A DNA stretch of 64,000 nucleotides, from NCBI GenBank assembly GCA_036558645.1, contig DATBFG010000114.1:124001-188000 (forward strand), read 5' to 3'. The stretch is from DATBFG01 sp036558645. GTDB taxonomy: Bacteria > Acidobacteriota > Terriglobia > Terriglobales > Acidobacteriaceae. This document shows, piece after piece, positions 26,429 to 36,192 of this stretch. Below the pieces are notes generated by a model. That model ran no database searches and was not told the origin of the DNA. It saw only the letters and a list, made by a program, of their open reading frames with translations. Within the stretch, counting starts at the first letter, position 1, and each line of letters starts with the position of its first letter. Both the position numbers and the translations under genes were made by a program.

Positions 26429-27598
26429 TTACTTTCCCTGCTGCAAGTAGTCGAGCACCATCCGCGTTCCTCGCCGAAATTCGTCCGGTGGAGTGATGAG
26501 ACTCAGGACCAGGTATCCGTCATTGGCGAAGTCGTAGAAGTGTCCCGGATGTACCAACGCATTCTTCGTCTCTAACAAGGCAATGGCTAGATCTTCGTCC
26601 GTTTGCGTAGCAGGCACTCGCAGCACGGCGTACCATCCTCCATCGACCTGAAGGCGTGAACAAATCTGTTGTTTGGCAACTTGACGGTCGAGTTCCTCAA
26701 GGTTCGCTCTCAGGCGATCAAGCAGCAACGGCTGAATACTTCGCCGCTGCTCAAGCAGCGCCGGAGCAGCCAACTGAATCGGCGCATTCATCGAAAGATA
26801 AGTGTCGGCGATCACTTCCAACCGGTTAATCGCCGGTTCCACCACTTCTGGGGGTCCACTGACCCCAACCCAGGCTAGCTTCATCTGGGGCAACCCCGAG
26901 ATCTTCGAAACTCCACTCAAGGTAAAGGTCAGAGAACGCTCATTATTGGCGAATGTCGGGCGTGAGGCTCCATCGAGTGCGTAATCGAGAAATACCTCGT
27001 CCACGATGATGGCCAGTCCGTATTCCTTGCAAAAATCATTTAAGCCTTTGCGCTCTTCCTCGCTGACGAATGACCCGGTTGGATTGTTGGGGTGCACCAC
27101 AACCACGCCTCGAGTCCGGTGATTGACAGCCTTATAGAGTGATGGAAAATCCATCTGCCAACCGTGATCGTAGAGCAACGGATACGGCACCAGCCGTACG
27201 TCCTGCAGGTCGGCCAGGAATTCGAACAGTGGATAGCTGGGCTTGGGAACGAGAATTTCGTCGTCCGGATTGCACAGCAATCGAAAGACGTACGAATAGC
27301 CTTCGCTCGTGCTCGTGGTTAAGAGGAACGACTCAGGATCAACCGTCTCGCCGTGTTCGTGATAATAAGCGGCAACCGCCTGCCTCGCCTGCAGCAGTCC
27401 CTTCGGTTGAGGATCGTAATCAAGTATTCCCGCTTGGTTCAACCCAGCGAGGATGGCATCGCTGTCGTACATGACTTCAGCACGTGTGGGATTCGAAACA
27501 GTCAGGTCGAGTATCTCGGCCCCAGACTCTTTAACCCTTTGCTGTGCCTGAGTGAAACGATTTGGGGAAAGCTTCCAGTCCGTTCGCTTGGAGAACAT
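26429..27598 (-). CDS. PLP-dependent aminotransferase, class I/II
   Basis: 389 residues from the ATG at 27598 (MFSKRTDWKLSPNRFTQ); an ATG at 27610 or the far ATG at 27709 would make it longer. Fold type I aminotransferase: TVSNPTRAE substrate loop, HPNNPTGSFVS, DEVFLDYAL, and the PLP lysine region TLSGVSKISGLPQMKLAW. The final part has the Arg of VLRVPA. The substrate is probably an aliphatic or aromatic amino acid; it cannot be narrowed. It diverges from the sodium-solute symporter gene. Confidence 0.88.
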   Translation of the reverse strand: MFSKRTDWKLSPNRFTQAQQRVKESGAEILDLTVSNPTRAEVMYDSDAILAGLNQAGILDYDPQPKGLLQARQAVAAYYHEHGETVDPESFLLTTSTSEGYSYVFRLLCNPDDEILVPKPSYPLFEFLADLQDVRLVPYPLLYDHGWQMDFPSLYKAVNHRTRGVVVVHPNNPTGSFVSEEERKGLNDFCKEYGLAIIVDEVFLDYALDGASRPTFANNERSLTFTLSGVSKISGLPQMKLAWVGVSGPPEVVEPAINRLEVIADTYLSMNAPIQLAAPALLEQRRSIQPLLLDRLRANLEELDRQVAKQQICSRLQVDGGWYAVLRVPATQTDEDLAIALLETKNALVHPGHFYDFANDGYLVLSLITPPDEFRRGTRMVLDYLQQGK

Positions 27599-27712
27599 GG
27601 GTCGCACCATGATAGCGAATCTCGTAAGCGGTGTTCTGTGAGGATGCCAGACTCTCACTCCCACGATTGAAATTCGGCCTGCATAATGAAGGTCTGATTT
27701 CGCCGACAATTC

Positions 27713-29161
27713 ATGGGCCTCAACTGGCAGGACTTCACAATCATCGCGTTGTACCTGGCGGGCATTACCCTTTTCGGCTTGCGCTTCCGCAAGCGGCAGC
27801 GGTCACTGCGCGACTACTTCCTGGCAGATCGCGACATTCCTTGGTGGGCCATCGCGTTATCGATCGTCGCGGCTGAAACCAGTACGCTCACAATTATCAG
27901 TATTCCTGGCCTTGCGTACGACACGAACCTGACCTTTCTTCAAGTGGTTCTGGGATACCTGCTGGGCAGAGTCGTGATTAGCGTTGTTCTATTGCCACAC
28001 TACTTTCGCGGTGATCTGTTTACAGCCTACGAACTCATCGAGCGCCGCTTCGGACGAGGCCTAAGATCCTTTACAGCCGGACTGTTCTTGCTGACCCGTG
28101 CGGCCGCAGAGGGAGTACGCGTTTATGCCGTATCCATTGTCGTGGCAATTGCGATGGGAACGGGCGAAGTCACTTCGATCCTGATCATTACCGTATTGAC
28201 TCTGATCTACACGTTTGAAGGTGGCTTGGCAGCCGTGATCTGGACTGATGTAGTCCAAACATTCATCTACGTGGGAGGAACGCTGGTAGGAGTGTTTACG
28301 ATTCTTCACCTAGTACCCGGCGGTTGGAGCGCAATCCACAGCTTCGCCGTAAGCACCGATAAACTACGAGTATTCGACTTTGCTTGGAACTTCTGGACGC
28401 CCTATAGCTTTTGGGCTGGGCTTATCGGCGGCGCATTCTTGACAACAGCCAGCCACGGAACCGATCAGTTAATCGTCCAACGCCTGCTCGCCGCTCGTGG
28501 GGAGCGCCAAGCCAAGGCTGCTTTGCTCTCGAGCGGGGTCGCAATCCTGCTGCAATTCAGCCTCTTTCTTTTTGTGGGAGTCATGCTCTATGGCTTCTAT
28601 CATCTTCCCTCGTCGAACTTTGGCCGTGCCGATCGCATCTATCCGACCTTCATCGTCAACCAGATGCCGCACGGAGTTTCCGGGCTGCTGATTGCCGCAA
28701 TTCTGGCGGCCGCCATGTCGAATCTGAGTGCGGCCCTGAATTCGCTGTCCTCCAGCTCCGTCATGGATTTCTACTTGCGCCGAAGACCGCAAGCCACCGA
28801 ACAACATAAGGTGCGTATTTCCCGACGCCTGACCTTGGTGTGGGCGTTCGTGCTGTTTGCGCTCGCCGTGTTGTCTCTACGTTACGTTGGCAGAGTGGTC
28901 GAAGTCGGGCTGCAAATAGCCTCAATCGCCTATGGCGCGCTGCTCGGCGCCTTTCTCCTTGGCGTGTTGACGAAAAGAGCAGTTTCGACTGGTGCAATGA
29001 TCGGGATGATCTGCGGCTTTGTCACTGAACTCTATCTGTGGTTGTGGACGCGCGTTCCTTGGACATGGTGGGTCGCCATTGGGACACTTGTGACCTTCGC
29101 GATCGGCTACAGTGCAAGCGTGTTAATTGCTAACCAGCGACATCGTCTGCCAGAGCGGTAA
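27713..29161 (+). CDS. Sodium:solute symporter (SSS family)
   Basis: 482 residues with about 13 membrane helices. Early features: LYLAGITLFGLRFRKRQRSLRDYFLADRDIPWWAIALSIVAAETSTLTIISIPG, in which the AxxxS/T pattern around helix 1 (ETSTLT) is the Na+-linked site of SSS proteins. GGLAAVIWTDVVQTFIYVGGT is the classic SSS motif in helix 5. The solute is unknown. The gene is transcribed divergently from the aminotransferase, which may hint at an amino acid or keto acid, but this is weak evidence. Confidence 0.9.
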   Translation: MGLNWQDFTIIALYLAGITLFGLRFRKRQRSLRDYFLADRDIPWWAIALSIVAAETSTLTIISIPGLAYDTNLTFLQVVLGYLLGRVVISVVLLPHYFRGDLFTAYELIERRFGRGLRSFTAGLFLLTRAAAEGVRVYAVSIVVAIAMGTGEVTSILIITVLTLIYTFEGGLAAVIWTDVVQTFIYVGGTLVGVFTILHLVPGGWSAIHSFAVSTDKLRVFDFAWNFWTPYSFWAGLIGGAFLTTASHGTDQLIVQRLLAARGERQAKAALLSSGVAILLQFSLFLFVGVMLYGFYHLPSSNFGRADRIYPTFIVNQMPHGVSGLLIAAILAAAMSNLSAALNSLSSSSVMDFYLRRRPQATEQHKVRISRRLTLVWAFVLFALAVLSLRYVGRVVEVGLQIASIAYGALLGAFLLGVLTKRAVSTGAMIGMICGFVTELYLWLWTRVPWTWWVAIGTLVTFAIGYSASVLIANQRHRLPER

Positions 29162-29322
29162 ATGCTTCCGTGAATCTATGTGCCCTTTGTGATTAAGGCT
29201 TTTGAACAACACACTCAACGAAGGTGCTCTGCAATGGATGAACTGCGAGCAGCATGATCGCGTGTACAACCTCGAACTGACCTGACGACATTCCTGTACC
29301 TTCACGTATACTGCGACGACCG

Positions 29323-30735
29323 ATGGATTCTGGGCCCAAGGCATCTTCCTCTTCCGAACTAGCGCGCGACCTCGGCGTTGGCCAAGCGATCTCTGTAGTG
29401 GTAGGGACCATCATTGGCAGTGGCATATTCCTGGTGCCCGCTGAAATGATGCAGGCCGTCGGCTCGGCCAAGCTGGTTTATCTCGCCTGGATAGTGGGCG
29501 GCTTGCTCTCCTTCTTCGGCGCACTCACCTATGCCGAACTGGGCTCAATGAAGCCGCAAGCGGGCGGTGAGTATGTATATGTACGCGACGCCTATGGCCC
29601 GCTCGCAGGCTTTCTGTATGGCTGGACCTGGTTCGTTATAGCGAAGCCAGCCTCGATCGCAACCATTACAACTGGTTTGGTGCGGATCCTTAGCAGCTTG
29701 CCTTTATTTGCGTTTCTTTCGCAATCCGTTATAGAAACACCGATCAGGGTCGACTATGGGCAGTTGACCGCAATTCTGGCCACGATCTTTATCTCCTTTC
29801 TCAATTACCTGGGCGTCAAAAAAGCCGGGGGATTCCAATTCGTCTTCACGCTGCTCAAAGTGGCAATCATTCTCGGCATCATTGCCATCGGGTTCAGTTA
29901 TAGCGATGGCCAATGGGCTCACTTTGCCGAGTCTTATGCCGGTGCAACCGGCGGCATTGCGGGATTCATGGCGGCGATGGTAGCCGCACTTTGGGCCTAT
30001 GACGGATGGAACGACCTGAACATGGTCGCGGGAGAAATCAATAAGCCTGAGAGAAATATCCCCATAGCATTGATTTCAGGCGTGGCAACAGTGGGTATTC
30101 TCTACGTACTCATGAATGCGGCAGTCCAATATGTTCTCCCCGCCATCGCAATCGCAGGGTCGCAACGGGCCGCTTCCGAAGCCACCCAAGTCGTCGTCGG
30201 AAGATTCGGCGCCAGCATCGTGTCGATCGGCATGGCGGTATCAATGCTGGTTACGCTGAATGGGACGATCATGAGCGGTGCGCGCGTCCCTTTTGCTATG
30301 GCGCGGGACCGTTACTTCTTCTCCACACTGGCGACGGTGCATCCCCGGTTTCGCACGCCATCGGCGGCACTGATCGTGCAGGCCGTTCTTGCGATCGTCC
30401 TGCTGCTATTAGGTGGAAGCTTTCGCCAGTTCTTTTCTTTGGCGATATTTGCCGAGTGGCTCTTTTACATGATCGCCGGCAGTACGGTATTTGTCTTTCG
30501 CCGCCGTCAGCCGAATGCCGCGCGGCCCTATAAGGTCTGGGGATACCCAGTAGTTCCTATATTGTTCGTGATTGCGTCCGGAGTTCTTCTCTACTACACC
30601 TTCACGGACAATCTACGCAACTCCGTTTGGGGAACCGTAACAATCCTGGCGGGGGTTCCTTTGTTCCATTGGTTCGCAAGGAAGCGCAAAGTCACGGAAA
30701 TGGCCGAAGCTTCCGTCCATGCCAGCAAAGACTAA
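29323..30735 (+). CDS. APC-family amino acid permease
   Basis: 470 residues with twelve hydrophobic helices. The first helix carries the APC signature VVVGTIIGSGIFLVP, followed by the AYAELGSMKPQAGGEYVYVRDAYGP region typical of amino acid/cationic or L-type permeases. The loop GWNDLNMVAGEINKPERNIPIALI is also characteristic. The gene is preceded by 161 nt without obvious regulatory signal. Substrate is likely an amino acid or amine; the exact one is unknown. Confidence 0.9.
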   Translation: MDSGPKASSSSELARDLGVGQAISVVVGTIIGSGIFLVPAEMMQAVGSAKLVYLAWIVGGLLSFFGALTYAELGSMKPQAGGEYVYVRDAYGPLAGFLYGWTWFVIAKPASIATITTGLVRILSSLPLFAFLSQSVIETPIRVDYGQLTAILATIFISFLNYLGVKKAGGFQFVFTLLKVAIILGIIAIGFSYSDGQWAHFAESYAGATGGIAGFMAAMVAALWAYDGWNDLNMVAGEINKPERNIPIALISGVATVGILYVLMNAAVQYVLPAIAIAGSQRAASEATQVVVGRFGASIVSIGMAVSMLVTLNGTIMSGARVPFAMARDRYFFSTLATVHPRFRTPSAALIVQAVLAIVLLLLGGSFRQFFSLAIFAEWLFYMIAGSTVFVFRRRQPNAARPYKVWGYPVVPILFVIASGVLLYYTFTDNLRNSVWGTVTILAGVPLFHWFARKRKVTEMAEASVHASKD

Positions 30736-30762
30736 CGCACGCACCGCCAACAGGAGCCTTGG

Positions 30763-31425
30763 CTACTTTTTCACCGCGACGGCCACTCCGTCCCTAATGG
30801 GGAGAATTGTCGTGAAGAAATCTGGTGATCCATAAAGCAGCCGATTGAACTCTAGTATCGCTTTGGTGCGCCCATCCGGATTCGCTTCTGCGACCCGTCC
30901 ACTCCAAAGAACATTGTCGGTCACGAACAATCCACCTTTGCGCAAGCGCGGTGCAACCAAGCGAAAAACACGAGGATAGTCTTCCTTGTCGACGTCATTG
31001 AAAATGATGTCAAACTCCTGCTTTTCTTCCGACAGCAGTTCAAGCGCATCGCCTGTCCTGATGCTGATACGATTGGCCACTCCCGCCCGTTCGAAATACC
31101 CTCGCGCCCGCATTGCATTTTGCTGGTCACCGTCGGTGTAGATCACGCGGCCACCTTGTGTAATAGCACGGGCCCACCAGATCGTTGAATAACCGATGGC
31201 GGAACCCATCTCAAAGACGGACTTGGCCTGAATCATCACTGCGAGCTGATACAGAATTCGACCCACAGCAGGGCCGACAATTGGAATCTTCTTGGCCGCA
31301 GCCTCCCTCTCCATTTCGGCGAGAACCTCGTCCCGTGGCGGAAGGCACGAATAAAGATAATCCTCAACCGGATCGGCGGTAATGCCGCCCATGCGCCAAT
31401 AAGTCGGCTCTGGTGATGCTGCCAT
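30763..31425 (-). CDS. O-methyltransferase (caffeoyl-CoA/catechol type)
   Basis: 220 residues. Class I SAM-dependent fold with SAM-binding motif VFEMGSAIGYSTIWWARAI (about 75-93), acidic end of strand 2 in VIYTDGDQQ, and the divalent-metal motif FNDVDKEDYPRVF with VTDNVLWSG after it, as in family 3 O-methyltransferases. It probably methylates a catechol or phenolic hydroxyl. 31 nt separate it from a UPF0173 gene on the same strand, and the two may be co-transcribed. Confidence 0.87.
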   Translation of the reverse strand: MAASPEPTYWRMGGITADPVEDYLYSCLPPRDEVLAEMEREAAAKKIPIVGPAVGRILYQLAVMIQAKSVFEMGSAIGYSTIWWARAITQGGRVIYTDGDQQNAMRARGYFERAGVANRISIRTGDALELLSEEKQEFDIIFNDVDKEDYPRVFRLVAPRLRKGGLFVTDNVLWSGRVAEANPDGRTKAILEFNRLLYGSPDFFTTILPIRDGVAVAVKK

Positions 31426-31456
31426 TTGATCCTCCAGTCGCAGAAAAAATCGTTGC

Positions 31457-32158
31457 CTATTGCAGTGTTACGCCAGGCTTCATCTCGCACACTTCCACGC
31501 CCGAGACCAGTTTCTCCAGTTGATCCGGTCTGCCGGTGAGTACGGGAAAAGTCGCGAAGTGCATCGGGATCACCGTTTTCGGCTTCAGAAGCTTGCAGGC
31601 ATAGGCAGCCTCGCGTGGAGACATCGTGTAATGATCGCCGATCGGTAACATACATATGTCCGGCGCATACAGCTCACGAATGATTGCCATATCGCCGAAG
31701 ACGTTGGTGTCGCCCGCATGGTAGATCTTTAATCCATTTGAGAATTCGATGACATACCCGCAAGCTTCGCCGCCATAAATCAACTCGTCCCCATCCTGGA
31801 TACCGCAAGAATGGTCGGCATGCACCATGGTGACCTTAATGTCTCCTAAGACCTGGGTCCCACCCTTATTCATTTCGGCCGGTTGTTTTACGCCTTTTTT
31901 CTTCAGCCAACCGCAAAGCTCCGGTATTCCGACCACCCTCGGATTATGTTTCAAGGCGATCTCAACCGCATCCCCAATATGGTCGCCGTGCCCGTGAGTG
32001 ATAAGCATGAGGTCTAGCTTCTTGATGTCCTTTTCGTTTGCCGGGCACGCAGGATTGTTCATAACCCAAGGATCAATCAATACCGACGTCCCCTTGGGTG
32101 TTTCAATGCGAAAGGTAGCATGTCCCAGCCAGGTAAGTTTGAGTCCATTCAAAGTCAT
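31457..32158 (-). CDS. UPF0173-type metallo-beta-lactamase fold hydrolase
   Basis: 233 residues. The signature HGHGDH is seen in LMLITHGHGDHIGDA (about residues 52-66), with the further metal ligands in MVHADHSCGIQDG (His/Asp) and the GDTNVFGDMAII and PMHFATFP motifs. This matches the UPF0173 metal-dependent hydrolase family, whose true substrate is unsettled. A TAAAAT box about 18 nt upstream of the start is a possible promoter. It precedes an O-methyltransferase gene on the same strand. Confidence 0.88.
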   Translation of the reverse strand: MTLNGLKLTWLGHATFRIETPKGTSVLIDPWVMNNPACPANEKDIKKLDLMLITHGHGDHIGDAVEIALKHNPRVVGIPELCGWLKKKGVKQPAEMNKGGTQVLGDIKVTMVHADHSCGIQDGDELIYGGEACGYVIEFSNGLKIYHAGDTNVFGDMAIIRELYAPDICMLPIGDHYTMSPREAAYACKLLKPKTVIPMHFATFPVLTGRPDQLEKLVSGVEVCEMKPGVTLQ

Positions 32159-32478
32159 GTTACTGAGCTCTCGGATTTTAACTAGTGAAATTTTGGCACC
32201 ATCACCATTGTTTGGCGCCTCTTTTCAGAAATGACGAGTGGGAAGGAGGCTGCTTAGCCAAGAAATTCAGGGATCCACACGCTCCCTGAGTTCACAACCT
32301 AGGGTATCACTGTCCTTACACCCTTCGCACATTCTGCTCGCTCATGGCGTATTCCAGCTCGCGAGCACATGATGGCCGAAGTTACACAAGAGAGAGTTTT
32401 TGAGCCCTCCCAGGCTTGGTGCAATTGCCTGCAACATTTTCTTGCATTAAGAGCGCTCACGGTGCCTAATATTGCGCG
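32159..32478. other. 320-nt divergent intergenic region (hydrolase / hpt)
   Basis: No open reading frame with coding character was found. It holds two likely promoters facing outwards. Towards hpt there is a TAATAT box at 32467-32472 with a TTGCAT at 32442-32447. Towards the UPF0173 gene there is a TTAAAAT about 18 nt upstream of its ATG. The central part has no repeat or hairpin that I can support. Confidence 0.6.
32467..32472 (+). promoter_or_regulatory. Candidate -10 box giving a leaderless hpt mRNA
   Basis: TAATAT ends 6 nt before the GTG start codon of hpt at 32479, so the expected transcription start falls at or very near the start codon. TTGCAT (32442-32447) is a weak -35 candidate with 19-nt spacing. 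No Shine-Dalgarno is present, which agrees with leaderless translation. Confidence 0.45.
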
Positions 32479-33033
32479 GTGAGTGAGTTGAAGGTTTTAA
32501 TCTCGAAAGAGCAAATCGCCTATCGCGTCGCTGCCATGGGTGCCCAGATCACGCGGGACTTCGCCGGAGAAGCCATAGTCTTCATCGGCGTTTTAAAGGG
32601 AGCAGCCATATTCCTAAGTGACCTTGCCCGGCACGTTCAACTCGATGCGACTTTCGATTTCATCGGCGTGTCAAGCTATGGAATCAGGCCCAGCCCGCGT
32701 CATGAACTCAAGTATGGATGGGATTCCACTGGCGAGGTCAGGGTCACCAAAGACATCGATCAATCCGCTAAAGACAAGAATGTCATCCTCGTTGAGGACA
32801 TTCTCGACACCGGCCTCACCCTGACATTCCTCAAGAATCTGATGCTGGCCCACCAACCCAAGGCCCTCCGCATCGCTACCCTGCTCGATAAGCCTTCCCG
32901 TAGGAAGGAACCCATGCAAGCGGACTATGTGGGCTTCAGCATTCCAGACGAATTCGTGGTGGGATACGGGTTGGATTATGCGGAACGATACCGTAATTTG
33001 CCCGACATTTGCGTACTCTCCCGGGAAGATTGA
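32479..33033 (+). CDS. hpt: Hypoxanthine phosphoribosyltransferase
   Basis: 184 residues, usual length. It joins PRPP with hypoxanthine or guanine to recycle purines. The PRPP-binding motif VILVEDILDTGLTL is clear (about 105-118). FIGVLKGAAIFLSDL near residue 37 and the base-binding DYVGFSIPDEFVVGYGLDYAERYRNLP at the C-terminus are diagnostic. The start is GTG at 32479; MSELKVLISKEQI is typical. The gene is followed by 69 nt and then the GAF-PP2C phosphatase. Confidence 0.95.
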   Translation: MSELKVLISKEQIAYRVAAMGAQITRDFAGEAIVFIGVLKGAAIFLSDLARHVQLDATFDFIGVSSYGIRPSPRHELKYGWDSTGEVRVTKDIDQSAKDKNVILVEDILDTGLTLTFLKNLMLAHQPKALRIATLLDKPSRRKEPMQADYVGFSIPDEFVVGYGLDYAERYRNLPDICVLSRED

Positions 33034-33082
33034 CGCCGCTGAGTCCGCATCGCGGGACTGCGGCGGGACGTTCCATATCGCC

Positions 33083-33091
33083 TGTTATGAT
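33083..33091 (+). promoter_or_regulatory. Extended -10 element of the GAF-PP2C gene
   Basis: TG-T-TATGAT is an extended -10 (TGnTATAAT) with one mismatch, ending 11 nt before the GTG start at 33103. An extended -10 does not need a good -35. The leader would be very short, with no Shine-Dalgarno. Confidence 0.42.
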
Positions 33092-33102
33092 GAATAAAAC
33101 AC

Positions 33103-34869
33103 GTGCAAACGGCTCCCACAAAAACTGATACCAATTCCAAGGTCGAACCGCTTCTTCTGGAGGTCGCTGACGTCGTCAATACCACCCTCGACCTCGACAC
33201 TACTCTCCGGCGCGTGGCGGAACTTGTCCGCAAGGTCATCGATTACGAGATTTTCGCTATCTTGCTCCTGAACGAAAAGGTGCAGGAACTTCGCATTCGC
33301 TTTCAGACCGGACATGCACGAGAGGTGGCCGACAGAATTCGCGTCAAAGTTGGCGATGGAGTCACAGGCGTAGCCGCGCAAAGGCGCGAAGCGGTATTGG
33401 TTGACGATGTCACCAAGGAACCGAAATACATCTCCGCGGTTCCCGATGTTCGCTCGGAATTGGCCGTGCCCCTGATCGTCAAGAACCGCCTCATCGGCGT
33501 TATCGACATCGAATCGTACGAGCCCAACAAGTTTACCGACGAGCACGCACGCTTATTGACGCTGATCGCGTCCCGCATGGCGATCGGCATTGAGAATGCA
33601 CGCTTATACACGCGAACCACAAAGCAGGCACGGACGCTTGTTCTCCTGAACGAAATTGCGGTGGAGCTCACATCCATATTGAATGTGGATGATTTGCTCA
33701 AGCGTATTGCCGAACTGCTGAGCCGCCTGATCGACTACCAGATGTTCAGCATTCTTCTCGTTGACCCGGCCGAAAAGAAGCTTCAGCACCGCTTCTCTCT
33801 ACGATTTCAGGAGAACATCCAGCTCAAGCATGATGTTCCTTTGGGAAAGGGTGTGGTGGGCTATGCAGCACAGCATAAACAGGCGGTGCTGGTCCCTGAT
33901 GTCAGCAAAGATTCCCGTTATATCTCGCTGAATCCGGAAACGCGTTCTGAGCTGGCAGTTCCGCTGATTTACAAAGATAACGTCATCGGCGTGCTTGACC
34001 TTGAGCACACTCGAAAAGGCTTTTTCACCGAGGATCACCGGCGAACCATTACGACACTTGCAGCCCAGCTTGCGATTGCTATTGAGAACGCCCGTCTCTA
34101 TGAGCAAATAGCACGTCAGGAAAAGCGCCTCGAGCGCGATCTGGCCTTAGCGCGTGAATTGCAATTCCGTTTGTTGCCACAGTCCGTGCCTAAGCTAGCC
34201 AATCTCGACATTGCGGCCAAGTTTCTACCGGCACGGGCGATTGGTGGCGATTTGTACGATTTCGTCGACTACTCCCTTTCACGTACGGCTCTGGTGATCG
34301 GCGACGTCAGCGGAAAAGGCGCTCCTGCCGCCATTTACGCCGCGCTGGTTAGCGGCATATTGCGTTCTCACGCTCCTATTGAACCGAGCCCGGCGGAAAT
34401 GTTGTCCGCGGTCAATTTTTCTCTCGGCGAGCGTCGCATCGATGGACAATTCGTGTCGCTGATCTACGTAGTCTGGGACGACAGCAATCGCACGCTGCAG
34501 GTCGCGAACTCGGGACTACCGCGGCCCATCTATTGGCACGACGGAAAGGCTGAGATTGTTGAAGCCACTGGCCTCCCCCTGGGCTTGTTCGACGACGCCG
34601 AATACGAAGAGTTCACCTTTCGAACGAAGCCCGGAGATGTCTTCGTTTTCTACAGCGACGGGATCCTTGACGCGCGCAACAAAGCTGGCGACATGTTCGG
34701 TCGTTCCCGTGTCGAAAAGATCGTTGAGGAGTACAGTGCCGAGTCGGCAGAGGCCCTGGTCGGTTCGATTTTTGCGGCAGTTGCGGATCACGTCGGCAAT
34801 GAAGACGCTTTTGACGATCAAACAGTCGTCGCAATTCGAGTAAAGGGCACCCCTGGTAAACGCAAGTGA
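33103..34869 (+). CDS. GAF-GAF-PP2C (RsbU/SpoIIE-type) protein phosphatase
   Basis: 588 residues. Two GAF sensor domains at about 20-170 and 185-345 (each has a VGDGVTGVAAQRREAVLV/ GKGVVGYAAQHKQAVLV core and an ENARLY helix at its end). A helical signalling linker (RLERDLALARELQFRLLPQSVP) leads into a PP2C/SpoIIE phosphatase domain at about 375-585, with metal-binding GDVSGKGAPAA and the YSDGILDARN motif. Such proteins dephosphorylate anti-anti-sigma factors in partner-switching stress regulation; no such partner is in the window. GTG start. The last 4 nt overlap the lysA start as GTGA. Confidence 0.92.
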   Translation: MQTAPTKTDTNSKVEPLLLEVADVVNTTLDLDTTLRRVAELVRKVIDYEIFAILLLNEKVQELRIRFQTGHAREVADRIRVKVGDGVTGVAAQRREAVLVDDVTKEPKYISAVPDVRSELAVPLIVKNRLIGVIDIESYEPNKFTDEHARLLTLIASRMAIGIENARLYTRTTKQARTLVLLNEIAVELTSILNVDDLLKRIAELLSRLIDYQMFSILLVDPAEKKLQHRFSLRFQENIQLKHDVPLGKGVVGYAAQHKQAVLVPDVSKDSRYISLNPETRSELAVPLIYKDNVIGVLDLEHTRKGFFTEDHRRTITTLAAQLAIAIENARLYEQIARQEKRLERDLALARELQFRLLPQSVPKLANLDIAAKFLPARAIGGDLYDFVDYSLSRTALVIGDVSGKGAPAAIYAALVSGILRSHAPIEPSPAEMLSAVNFSLGERRIDGQFVSLIYVVWDDSNRTLQVANSGLPRPIYWHDGKAEIVEATGLPLGLFDDAEYEEFTFRTKPGDVFVFYSDGILDARNKAGDMFGRSRVEKIVEEYSAESAEALVGSIFAAVADHVGNEDAFDDQTVVAIRVKGTPGKRK

Positions 34870-36188
34870 GGCCGTCTCGCCGTCGATCCGCTGAACTTGG
34901 GCATGGGTTCTCCTACAGGCAAGCTCCGCGCTCGACGGCAAGCGGTGAAAGACACTCCGAGCTGTACTGCGACGATGTTCCTCTAACTTCCCTGGTGGAA
35001 AAATATGGGAGCCCGTTCTACGTCTATTCAGCCTCCGTGATATGGGAGCGGCTATCCGCCTTTGAACGTGGTTTCCACAAGGTCCCTCATACGATCTGTT
35101 ATTCCGTTAAGGCGAATTCTAATCTTCACATTCTGAAATTGCTGGCCGACCTCGGCTGCGGCTTCGACGTGGTTTCCGGAGGAGAGCTAGCCCGAGTTCT
35201 GCGGGTGCAGCACCGCGCAGCAAAGAACATCGTCTTTTCTGGCGTTGGAAAGACTTATGTCGAAATGGAAGAAGCCGTTAAGGCAGGCATTCTACTTTTC
35301 AATGTGGAGAGCGAATCTGAGCTGGGAGTGCTCGCCCAATGCGCCCAACGGATGAAACGTATGGTGTCGGTGGCCATGCGTGTCAACCCCGATGTTTCCG
35401 CCAAGACGCATCCCTATATCGCAACCGGCCTGCATCAGCACAAGTTCGGCATCCCTATAGAAGAAGCACGAACCGTTTACGCGCGGGCGTTGGGATCCAA
35501 ATATCTAAGAGTTTCAGGTGTGAGCGTTCACATAGGCTCCCAGATCACAGACGTTCGTCCCTTTAGCCAGGCCATGGAACGCGTAGCTAAACTCGTGCGC
35601 GAGCTGCGTTCCGATGGGCACGAAATCAACTATGTTGACGCCGGAGGAGGCCTGGGCATTGATTACGAAAAGGACAATGTACCGCTATTTCCCGAGCGTG
35701 TCGCTGCCTACGCAGATGCTCTTCTCCGTCCTTTGCGCGGCTTGAGAGTTCATCTCTTGCTGGAACCAGGTCGCTCGATCATCGGCCCTGCCGGTGCGCT
35801 CGTAACCTGTGTGCTCTACCACAAGACCAACAAGAAAAAGAAATTCCTCGTTGTCGATGCCGGCATGAACGACTTCCAGCGACCCGCGCTGTACAACGCC
35901 TACCATGAGATTGTCCCTGTCTTGCTGCGAAACCAACGGAATAACAAACCAGTCGACGTAGTTGGACCGGTTTGCGAAACCGGAGACTTCTTCGCGCGTG
36001 GTCGTGAACTTCCCACTGTGCAGGAGCACGACCTTCTAGCAATCATGGATGCAGGCGCCTACGGCATGGCCTTGGCTTCCAACTACAACAGCCGGCCGCG
36101 TTCGCCGGAACTACTCGTCGACAAGAAGCGCGTCAAACTGATTCGTCGTCGCGAAACGATCGCTGACCTGATTCGCGCCGAGTTGTAA
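34866..36188 (+). CDS. lysA: Diaminopimelate decarboxylase
   Basis: 440 residues, fold III PLP enzyme, last step of lysine synthesis. Front: GHGFSYR followed by ELYCDDVPLTSLVEKYGSPFYVYS. The PLP lysine is in YSVKANSNLHIL. Gly-rich DAGGGLGI and the YPE-type EPGRSI motif are present. Close to the end, the PVCETGDFFARGRELP cysteine loop and AYGMALASNYNSRPR are diagnostic. The GTG start overlaps the phosphatase stop. The N-terminal extension before GHGFSY (11 residues) is unusual, and an unusual start could shorten it. Confidence 0.95.
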   Translation: MRPSRRRSAELGHGFSYRQAPRSTASGERHSELYCDDVPLTSLVEKYGSPFYVYSASVIWERLSAFERGFHKVPHTICYSVKANSNLHILKLLADLGCGFDVVSGGELARVLRVQHRAAKNIVFSGVGKTYVEMEEAVKAGILLFNVESESELGVLAQCAQRMKRMVSVAMRVNPDVSAKTHPYIATGLHQHKFGIPIEEARTVYARALGSKYLRVSGVSVHIGSQITDVRPFSQAMERVAKLVRELRSDGHEINYVDAGGGLGIDYEKDNVPLFPERVAAYADALLRPLRGLRVHLLLEPGRSIIGPAGALVTCVLYHKTNKKKKFLVVDAGMNDFQRPALYNAYHEIVPVLLRNQRNNKPVDVVGPVCETGDFFARGRELPTVQEHDLLAIMDAGAYGMALASNYNSRPRSPELLVDKKRVKLIRRRETIADLIRAEL

Positions 36189-36192
36189 AAAA

